Positions 24,827-31,046 of a stretch of DNA of 31,046 nucleotides are shown piece by piece (position 1 is the stretch's first letter; every line of letters starts with the position of its first letter). Under the pieces are notes generated by a model. It was given only the letters and a program-made list of their open reading frames with translations. It searched no databases and was not told where the DNA came from. Source of the stretch: G963674505 sp964575975. Lineage in GTDB: Bacteria; Desulfobacterota; Desulfobacteria; Desulfobacterales; SKZT01. The DNA lies in assembly GCA_964575975.1 (NCBI GenBank), contig CAZNTU010000048.1, positions 1 through 31,046 on the forward strand. The letters are read 5' to 3'. The position numbers and the translations under genes are program-made.

Positions 24827-25452
24827 TCCTGCAAAACATCGGAGAATTCAAAGAATTTTTACGCAAGGCCCATATGTTGGCTATTGTTGTTCTTGACGAA
24901 AATCTGAGGATAGCCTCACACAACAAATGTTTCAGCGCGCTCGTATCCTCGGGGGAGGACGTTTCGGGAATACCGATACATTCTTTTCTGCTTCCGGAGA
25001 GCCACGACCTTCTACCGCTTTCGGACTCCGCGGATGATCGGTCGGTCAGGCTGAATATGAAGTCTCGGGATTTCTTCCCGGTCACGCTCCAGTGCCATAT
25101 TTTTAGAATTGGCGATGGCAGACGCCTGATATTCGGCGAGAATCCCATGCTTGCGAACGAGGAGATTCTGAAGAAGATGACAATCATGTCCAACGAAATG
25201 GCAAATATGGCACGCGACCTTCAAAGGAAAAACAGGGAACTGAAAAAAGCATTGGCCGCCGTAAAAACTTTGAGCGGATTGTTGCCGATTTGTTCCTATT
25301 GCAAAAAAATCAGGGACGATAACGGCTACTGGAATCGAATCGAAGCATATATCGAAAAACATTCCAACGCCGAATTCAGCCACAGCATTTGTAAAGAATG
25401 CGCCGAAGAGTATTACCCCGAAATGGATCTTTACAACGATGATTCGCTTTAA
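24805..25452 (+). CDS. PAS-like protein with C-terminal CxxC...CxxC motif
   Basis: A 215-residue protein. Residues 15-115 look like a PAS domain (AIVVLDENLRIASHNKCF). A coiled-coil (about 120-150) follows, then a motif of the form ICSYCKKIRDDNGYW...SHSICKECAEEYYPE, with two Cys pairs that suggest a zinc knuckle. This C-terminal module occurs in many deltaproteobacterial signalling proteins with PAS or receiver domains; its function is not known to me. The ATG at 24805 lies inside the end of the B12 protein gene, indicating coupling. Confidence 0.8.
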   Translation: MDEFEQLILQNIGEFKEFLRKAHMLAIVVLDENLRIASHNKCFSALVSSGEDVSGIPIHSFLLPESHDLLPLSDSADDRSVRLNMKSRDFFPVTLQCHIFRIGDGRRLIFGENPMLANEEILKKMTIMSNEMANMARDLQRKNRELKKALAAVKTLSGLLPICSYCKKIRDDNGYWNRIEAYIEKHSNAEFSHSICKECAEEYYPEMDLYNDDSL

Positions 25453-25676
25453 CAATTCAAATTCATTTTAAGCAATGATTCGATCCGACAGCCGTCGGGC
25501 GAAAAGCATTCCTTCTCCCTGCCGACGAAGCAGGAAACCGGACCGATGGGCACTGAAAAAGTGGAACATACCGTTTCCCGCGAGACCAATTGCCTTTAAT
25601 TTCCCTGTATATTTTTTTATTCGCCGATTTATTTTGTGAGAAAATAGAACACGAGAAAGGATATCGCGGTACGGGT

Positions 25677-28037
25677 ATGGTCGAAAATTCGCACATTCCG
25701 GAAGCAAATAGCGCGCGAGTATTCGCCGAGAGTATAATGGACGCCGTCCGGGAGCCTCTTATCGTGCTTGACCGGAACCTGTCGGTAATATTCGCGAACC
25801 AGGCCTTTTACCGCAAATTCCAGCTCGGAAGGGACGAAACGGAGGGAAGAAAAATCTACTCTCTGGGCGACGGCGAATGGGACATGCCGGCGCTTCGGGA
25901 ATTGCTGGAGAAAATCATACCGGAAAACAAAAAAGTCGAGAATTTCGAAGTGAAGCGCGATTTTCCGCGAGTCGGCCGCCGGATCATGCGGTTGAACGCG
26001 CGGAGAATCGACTGGGAAGGCGGCGGAAGAAGCCTTGTTCTGCTGGCCGTCGAGGATGTTACGGACCANNNNNNNNNNNNNNNNNNNNNNNNNNNNNNNN
26101 NNNNNNNNNNNNNNNNNNNNNNNNNNNNNNNNNNNNNNNNNNNNNNNNNNNNNNNNNNNNNNNNNNNNTGGAGCGCCCGCGCGGCGGAGGATCCGAAAAC
26201 GAAAACGACCTGCGTCCTGATCGACGGAAACGATATCACGCACGAGCGCGAATTCAGAAGACAGGCGCGCAACGCATACAAGACAATCAATTCTTCGAAC
26301 AATCCGACACTCAGACTCGATGCCCGGAAAAACTGCCTGTTCGCCAATCGGGCGTTCGCCGAACTTGCCGGAAGGCGAACGGAGGATATCGAGGGCGGAA
26401 GTCTGGCGGAGACGGGGCTGCCGGATGAAATATGCGCCAAGTTGGAGAACGCAGTGGACGAGGCGGTCCGGAAACGCGAAGACCGGATTTTCGAGATCGA
26501 GATAAAGGATCGGTTTCTGACGATAAGGGTGGAGCCCGATTTTGACGAAAACGACAAGGTCGCAGGAACCTCGGTGTTCGGGAACGAGATCACCGAACGC
26601 AAACATATCGAGCGCGCCCTCGAAGAGCTGAACGCGACCCTGGAGCAAAGAATCGAGGAACGCGCCGCGCTGGCCGATTCCAGAGCGAGGCAGCTCCAAA
26701 AACTGGCCGTGGAGCTTATCGAGGCGGAGGAAAACGAGCGCAAAAGGATTTCCGGACTTCTGCACGACGATCTCCAGCAACTCTTGGCCGGCGCGCGGAT
26801 GCAGGTTCATGCCGCCAGCGGCGCGCATCCGTCCATCGATGCGCTGAACGAGGTCGAGCGGACGCTGGAAAAAACCATCGAAACGGTCCGCGATTTGTCG
26901 CACGACTTGACGCCTCCGGTGTTGCGGCACTCGGACCTTGTCGCGGCCATAGAGTGGCTGGCCCGGCAGATGGGCAGGAAATTCGGGCTGAGTGTCCGGT
27001 TGGAAACAAGGGAGCCGCAGCGTTTCGCAGGCACGCCCGCAAAGACATTTCTGTTCCGCTCCGTGCAGGAGCTGTTGTTCAATGCCGTCAAGCATGCCGG
27101 CACGAAGATCGCCGAAGTGGTCCTTTCCGGCTCGGAACAAGGACTTGCCGTTACCGTCGGCGATCGGGGACGGGGATTCGATCCCGGCATTCTGTCTTCG
27201 AGCGACAAAATCGGACTGGGTCTGGCAAGCCTGAGGGAACGGGCCCGCTACATGGGAGGCGACCTGACCGTGGAAAGCGCTCCCGGCGAAGGCAGTCGTT
27301 TTACTCTTCGGATACCCGACCCTCTGTCGGAAAAATCGCACTTTAAAACCGGGATGGTCAATGCCGAACCGGAGATCGTCGCGCCGGACAAACCCGGCGG
27401 CGGCGAAACGATCGGGGAAAGCGTCTACGAAAACTATCTGAGCGCTCTTCTTGCGGGAAGACGTTCTGTATGCGGAAAAATCGTTCAGGGACTTTTGGAT
27501 GTCCATATCGACGTAAAGGAATTGTACGAGCGCCTGTTTCGGCGAAGCATGTACAGAGTCGGCGAACTTTGGGAAGACAATCGGATTACGGTCGCACGGG
27601 AGCATTTGGCGACCTCCATTACGGAAAGCCTGCTGAATCTTGTCTATCCATCCATATTCGACATCGAGCGCATTGGAAAAAAAGCGATCGTTTCGTGCAA
27701 CGCCAACGAGTTTCACCAAATCGGAGGCAAAATGGTCGCCGACATACTGGAACTCAATGGATGGGACGGGCATTTTTTGGGGGCGAATACGCCGCTCGAC
27801 GACTTGATGCGACACATCCAAGAGGTCAAACCCGATCTTGCCGGGATGTCGTTGGGCGTCTTGTCCAACATGGACAATCTTAAACGGACTATCGAAGCCG
27901 TGAAATCCGATTTCCCGAATCTGGACCTTCTGGTTGGCGGACAGGCCTTCCGACGGGGAGGGATCGATATCGTCGAACAATGCAAAGGCGCAGAGTACGC
28001 ATCCTCCCTGGAGCAACTTGAAAGAGCGATAAAATAG
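25677..28037 (+). CDS. PAS histidine kinase with C-terminal cobalamin-binding module (gap in sequence)
   Basis: About 786 residues counting the 100-N gap at 26069-26168. Layout: PAS (about 15-130), gap, PAS remnant and a further PAS (about 200-315, ending NEITERKHIERALEEL), coiled coil, a HisKA_3-type dimerisation domain with the phospho-His in ISGLLHDDLQQLL (about 355), HATPase_c with FNAVKHAG and DRGRGFDPG (about 445-545), then a linker and a B12 module (about 585-785). The module has LWEDNRITVAREH (W-x9-EH) and NEFHQIG (ExHxxG), as in CarH. It is one open frame across the kinase-B12 junction. Inference: a kinase whose output is tuned by cobalamin or light. No response regulator is intact nearby. 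ATG 25677 is favoured; the frame is open from 25590. Confidence 0.85.
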   Translation: MVENSHIPEANSARVFAESIMDAVREPLIVLDRNLSVIFANQAFYRKFQLGRDETEGRKIYSLGDGEWDMPALRELLEKIIPENKKVENFEVKRDFPRVGRRIMRLNARRIDWEGGGRSLVLLAVEDVTDXXXXXXXXXXXXXXXXXXXXXXXXXXXXXXXXXXWSARAAEDPKTKTTCVLIDGNDITHEREFRRQARNAYKTINSSNNPTLRLDARKNCLFANRAFAELAGRRTEDIEGGSLAETGLPDEICAKLENAVDEAVRKREDRIFEIEIKDRFLTIRVEPDFDENDKVAGTSVFGNEITERKHIERALEELNATLEQRIEERAALADSRARQLQKLAVELIEAEENERKRISGLLHDDLQQLLAGARMQVHAASGAHPSIDALNEVERTLEKTIETVRDLSHDLTPPVLRHSDLVAAIEWLARQMGRKFGLSVRLETREPQRFAGTPAKTFLFRSVQELLFNAVKHAGTKIAEVVLSGSEQGLAVTVGDRGRGFDPGILSSSDKIGLGLASLRERARYMGGDLTVESAPGEGSRFTLRIPDPLSEKSHFKTGMVNAEPEIVAPDKPGGGETIGESVYENYLSALLAGRRSVCGKIVQGLLDVHIDVKELYERLFRRSMYRVGELWEDNRITVAREHLATSITESLLNLVYPSIFDIERIGKKAIVSCNANEFHQIGGKMVADILELNGWDGHFLGANTPLDDLMRHIQEVKPDLAGMSLGVLSNMDNLKRTIEAVKSDFPNLDLLVGGQAFRRGGIDIVEQCKGAEYASSLEQLERAIK
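26069..26168. other. 100-N scaffold gap inside the histidine kinase gene
   Basis: Exactly 100 N. The flanks differ, so here sequence is genuinely missing or of unknown length. The downstream frame continues in the same kinase gene only because 100 N happens to leave it open; the true length is unknown. Confidence 0.9.
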
Positions 28038-28145
28038 GTCCCACGGTCCTCGTTCGCCATTGGCGGACGTTTCGGTTCTTGCCGAGCCCGCGAAGCGAAC
28101 GACAATTTTTCGGCGGCCGAAAATCCGGACTATGAATAGAAAGAA

Positions 28146-28174
28146 AGGCGGAGCCTCCAAGAGGCCCCGCCTTC
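28146..28174. terminator. Bidirectional hairpin terminator between convergent genes
   Basis: AAGGCGGAGCCTC pairs with GAGGCCCCGCCTT (one mismatch) around a 3-nt loop. The minus-strand side is followed by TTTCTTTCT, the plus-strand side by CTCTCG. It lies between the kinase gene (plus) and the 45-residue gene (minus), which converge here. Confidence 0.7.
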
Positions 28175-28212
28175 TCTCGTCTTCAGCCTAGGACCCGAAA
28201 CTCCGCCTATGT

Positions 28213-28350
28213 TTACCCTTGCACGTCGATCCCCAGATCGCATCCGAGATGCTCGTCCGGAGCCTCGCACTCCTGGTTCTTGTGCCTGGTGTCGGCGTGT
28301 CCCTCTTCCCTTTCCCTGTCGGTCTCTATGTAGTCTTGAACTTTCGCCAT
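28213..28350 (-). CDS. 45-residue hydrophilic protein of unknown function
   Basis: It starts MAKVQDYIETDRE and ends DEHLGCDLGIDVQG, with two Cys (QECEAP and LGCDLG). The ATG is preceded by GGAGGTGA at ideal spacing and the gene is followed by the shared terminator, so it is likely expressed despite its size. A longer in-frame start at 28434 lacks a ribosome site. No family recognised. Confidence 0.6.
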   Translation of the reverse strand: MAKVQDYIETDREREEGHADTRHKNQECEAPDEHLGCDLGIDVQG

Positions 28351-28451
28351 AATGTCACCTCCGTTGTTTTTCGGTTGTTTTCGTTTCCTCTCTTTGGTTT
28401 GAAAGATGCCGACCAAACGGGGACGCGCAACCATGGTCGAATGGTAGAAAA

Positions 28452-28673
28452 ATGGCGGGACGAAACTGTCATCGGGGACCGCGGACGTTCGTTTTCGCCG
28501 AGGGCGAAAGGGGCGCTTTCACAGCCCGCTTGGCGGGCAAGGCTTTCGAGTATTTGAAGGAAGCCGTCCGCCGGCACTTCCACGAAGCGATGCTCGAAGG
28601 CGAGCGATACCTGATCAAGAAATTCTACAACGACGATTACAATCTCGCCCGGCAAAAAAAATTGCAAAGGTGA
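28452..28673 (+). CDS. 73-residue protein of unknown function, possibly N-terminally damaged
   Basis: It reads MAGRNCHRGPRTFVF, then a helical segment (AGKAFEYLKEAVRRHFHEAM) ending FYNDDYNLARQKK. No ribosome site precedes the ATG, and an alternative frame opens at ATG 28441, so the true start may have been lost by frameshift. Its stop overlaps the next gene by 4 nt (GTGA), so the two act as a pair. Confidence 0.5.
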   Translation: MAGRNCHRGPRTFVFAEGERGAFTARLAGKAFEYLKEAVRRHFHEAMLEGERYLIKKFYNDDYNLARQKKLQR

Positions 28674-29131
28674 AATCTTTGCGCCAGCTCATCCTGAAAT
28701 TGCGGGAGAATTCAGGACGCGCCCCTTCCCGGGCTTGGATCTACAACTCGGTGAAACTGGCCATCGACGAGAGCGACTTTAAAAGTGTCGATTCGTATAG
28801 ACACCTGGGTCACACGCAGAAACTGATGCTTACGTATGTAAACGACGCCAATAAAAAGCAGGCCCTCGTGGAGGAAGCGGCCGAAAGAAAATACACGGTG
28901 GCGCAGCTCATGAAGATGATAAACCAGGAGAACGGCGGAAAAGAAAGTCGGCAATTGCCCGGATTCGACAAAGCACCCGGAATAGAGGAATTGCAGAGCA
29001 TAGGCAAAGAGCATCTCGAGCTGCATCTCGATAAGCTTCGGAAAAAGATCGAAAACTACAAGTCGTGTTTGCAGATATTCGAAGAATCGCTTGCTCTGGC
29101 CAACGATATGCAAAAATCGACGGAGGCATGA
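28670..29131 (+). CDS. 153-residue helical protein of unknown function
   Basis: Starts with GTG at 28670 (MKSLRQLILKLREN). The sequence is mostly helical and charged, with a SRAWIYNSVKLAID segment and a C-terminal coiled-coil-like stretch (HLELHLDKLRKKIENY). The GTGA overlap with the preceding ORF indicates translational coupling. I do not recognise a family; location beside a defence-type gene suggests an accessory region. Confidence 0.6.
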   Translation: MKSLRQLILKLRENSGRAPSRAWIYNSVKLAIDESDFKSVDSYRHLGHTQKLMLTYVNDANKKQALVEEAAERKYTVAQLMKMINQENGGKESRQLPGFDKAPGIEELQSIGKEHLELHLDKLRKKIENYKSCLQIFEESLALANDMQKSTEA

Positions 29132-29179
29132 AAAACCATTAAAAAGCCCCTCTTGTTTGGGTTTCTCTTATCCAGGCCG

Positions 29180-30835
29180 TCAGGCAGTTTCTCTTCTCTC
29201 GCCGGTTTGGTGCCTTCGAAGAACAAGATTTGTAATGATGGACGAAATTCCAAATCGCGCCGATATGGTTCTCCAGCTTTTTTTCACGGCTCCGATTTCT
29301 TTTTCGACCTCTTCGCATTTCCTGTTCACGTATTGCTGGAGCCAGGCTTCCGAGATGCCGGTCACCCTCGATATTCCTGCGATCGGAAGCTTTTCCGGAA
29401 GAAGCTTGTCAACAAGCTCCCATTCTTCCGGGCCGATCGTCTTCTTCGACGGGTTCCCGACGAATTGCCGATCGCAATCCTTGCAGGCGAATTTTCGTTT
29501 CCCGGTTCGGATACGCCAGCTGGATTCCACGCGGCCGATGGCGTTCTTGAGCCTGGACAGCGCCCGCTGGCCCCAATCTCCGCCGATCTCGTTGTCGGAG
29601 GCCGGAATGCTCACCACCAGCAAGGTGTTCCTCGCCGCTTTCGCCGACTCGCTCAAGGCCTGGGCGAAGGTGAACTGGGTGTCGAATGTTCCGGCGGGCA
29701 GGACGCTGCCGTCGTGAAGCTGCCGGGCGTAGGCCACCCACTCGTCGATGAGGACCAGGCAGGGCGAAAACCGGTTGAACACTTCCTTCATCTTGTCCCC
29801 GGGGTTCGTGGCGTTCTCGTCGTCCGCCCGGACCATTTCGAAGGCGACCTTGCCCCCGAGCTGCCAGGCGATTTCGCCCCAGATCGTCCGGACGACCGTA
29901 CCGTCGTTCTTCCTGCTCGGATTGCCGGGGGATATCTTCGTCCCCACGACGACGGCGCGGCGGACGTTCGAAGCGATTCCGCAAGCGGCGTCCTCCGCGA
30001 TTTGGTCGATCCCCGGCAGGTCCGAGGCCGGGACACCCGAGAACAGGTGGTACAGGGCCAGCATGCTGTGGGTCTTGCCGCCGCCGAAGTTCGTCTGCAG
30101 CTCGACCACGGGGTCCCCGCCATTGCCGCCGACGCGGCGCATGCCGTTGCTCAGGAGCTTTTGCAGCCCCTCCGTGACGAACGTGCGCCGGAAAAACTCG
30201 GTCGGATTCTGGTATTCCGACGCGGCTTCGTTTAGATAGACCTGCCAAAGATCGGCCGCGAACTCGGCCTGCTGGTACTTGCCGCCAGCCACGTCCCGGT
30301 GTGGCGTGACGATCTCGCGCCAGGGCTTGAGTCCGCTCCGGGGGCTGCCTTCCGTCGGAGCCACCGCGCGCTTGCGCATCTCGCCCCTGCGTTGCTCGTC
30401 GAATCGGACGCGCAGCAGCGCCGTTTTCTGTTCCTCGAGTTCCCGGGCCTCCGGAGCGGAAATGGCGGTCAGCAATCGTCCTGCGGTATCCAGGGCGCGG
30501 TAGGCGTCGTCGCCGCTGAACGGAGTCTGGTGCGCCCACCGGTTTCGCACGTCCCGCAGCTCGCTGACCAGCGACCGTTCCGAGTGCCCGAGGGTGTTGC
30601 GGAATACCGAATTCCATTGGCTCCACATGACCGAGAGCAGATTGTGGGTGTCCCAGTTGATTTCGCCGCTGGCGGCCGCCTTCACCGCCCCCCGGTCTTC
30701 CCTGAGCGCCCGCGCGACCGTATCCTGCCATTCATCCCCGTGTACGGCTTGCATTTCCCGCTCCACGAAGGGACGCAACGCCCCGTTGAGAAGTTCGAGG
30801 GCTTCTCCTACTCTGCCGTGATTGGTGATTGCCAT
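29180..30835 (-). pseudogene. Swt1-HEPN/DUF499-type AAA+ ATPase (anti-phage type), truncated and fused in frame to a transposase fragment
   Basis: A 551-codon frame from ATG 30835 (AAGGA upstream). Residues 1-135 resemble a Swt1-type HEPN domain (RNTLGHSERSLVSELRDVRNRWAH). Next comes a DUF499-like ATPase with Walker A NFGGGKTHSM and Walker B CLVLIDEWVAYARQL. Known DUF499 proteins are near 1000 residues; here similarity ends at ALSRLKNAIGRVESSW, and residues after about 440 belong to an IS1-like transposase. Such ATPases occur in anti-phage clusters with DUF1156/DUF3780 proteins and as PglY in BREX. The loss of the C-terminal half probably inactivates it. Confidence 0.75.
29280..29515 (-). mobile_element. 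IS1-family-like transposase fragment
   Basis: The reading frame shows FACKDCDRQFVGNPSKKTI, then EEWELVDKLLPEKLPIAGI, then RVTGISEAWLQQYVN, the zinc-finger and helix-turn-helix region of IS1-like transposases. The first Cys pair upstream and the catalytic domain downstream are absent, and I see no terminal inverted repeats, so only a fragment remains. Similarity fades near 29300. Confidence 0.7.
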
Positions 30836-30867
30836 CGATATCGTCCTTTTCTTCTGTGATTTCGAAT

Positions 30868-30963
30868 TTATTCCTGCATGGATGCAACCATACGCTCGAT
30901 TCCTTCCATCGTGACCTGAAAACTGCGGGACCGGTTTCCGTTGCGGCTCAGACAGGATGCCAT
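30868..30963 (-). pseudogene. Possible C-terminal remnant of the gene upstream of the DUF499-like gene
   Basis: A short frame reads SRNGNRSRSFQVTMEG then IERMVASMQE before a TAA at 30868, 32 nt before the ATG of the DUF499-like gene. This spacing and the regular C-terminus suggest the end of an operon partner whose front has been replaced by the repeat-containing DNA to its right. Confidence 0.35.
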
Positions 30964-31008
30964 AAGTCTTGATCCCGAAATTTTTCAACCTTGCGGTTGG
31001 AGGGCGGT

Positions 31009-31046
31009 GCAATTCCCCCCTTGAGGGGGGCTAGGGGGGTGTTTCC
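31009..31046 (+). repeat. Dispersed G/C-run motif, copy 2
   Basis: It begins with the 17 nt GCAATTCCCCCCTTGAG shared with 79-95 and continues GGGGGCTAGGGGGGTG. The C-run and G-run could pair as CCCCCC-TTGA-GGGGGG. Confidence 0.5.

Noticed and set aside
26069..26168. Second N gap as the same kind of duplicated-flank artefact
   Set aside because: The sequences on the two sides differ, so this is an ordinary gap of unknown true length.
1..31046. CRISPR arrays, tRNA and rRNA genes
   Set aside because: No regularly spaced direct-repeat array with unique spacers, no recognisable tRNA arms and no rRNA sequence were seen by eye; the GTTAGC-type arrays are degenerate and unspaced.

Overview
The window reads like a piece of a Desulfobacterota (deltaproteobacterial) metagenome scaffold. 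It has moderately high GC, two 100-N scaffold gaps, sigma-54 signalling, many PAS/kinase genes, and genes that appear to need selenocysteine. The lineage is inferred from gene style only; there is no rRNA or marker set.

Region 1 (122-4610, minus strand) is the most interesting part. It is a compact thiol-redox operon: thioredoxin reductase, an ArsR-family repressor, a 58-residue protein, a 90-residue helix-turn-helix-like protein, a J-domain protein, a rhodanese-DsbD fusion and a small thioredoxin-fold-like protein. The last two only read as complete proteins if in-frame TGA codons are decoded as selenocysteine (Sec). There are two such codons in the rhodanese active-site loop and one near the N-terminus of the small protein. 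Each is followed at 23-25 nt by a perfect short hairpin with a G in the apical loop, as in bacterial SECIS elements. Standard gene calling splits or truncates both genes. A palindrome overlapping the likely promoter may be the ArsR-family operator.

Region 2 (4725-9280) holds a decayed branched-chain amino-acid ABC operon, two small minus-strand genes (one HEAT-like) behind a possible sigma-54 promoter, a GAF-PAS-AAA+-Fis regulator with a degenerate GAFTGA motif, and a broken TetR gene. Region 3 (9280-12609) is ferrous iron uptake (feoA-feoB and a Cys-rich FeoB-associated protein) divergent from a DtxR-family regulator, with three spaced repeats between them.

Region 4 (12730-21305) is mostly housekeeping: a nuclease/transposase-like remnant, then mlaD-like, mazG and cvpA on the minus strand, and phoH, pgpH, ybeY, tsaE and lysC on the plus strand. 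Region 5 (21388-28037) contains a broken AAA-ATPase/nuclease gene, a histidine kinase/response-regulator remnant containing an apparent assembly artefact, a stand-alone cobalamin-binding protein, a PAS/Cys-motif protein, and a PAS histidine kinase with a CarH-like cobalamin-binding module fused to its C-terminus. Region 6 (28146-31046) has a terminator, small unknown genes, and a Swt1-HEPN/DUF499-type defence ATPase whose 3' end is replaced by an IS1-like transposase fragment.
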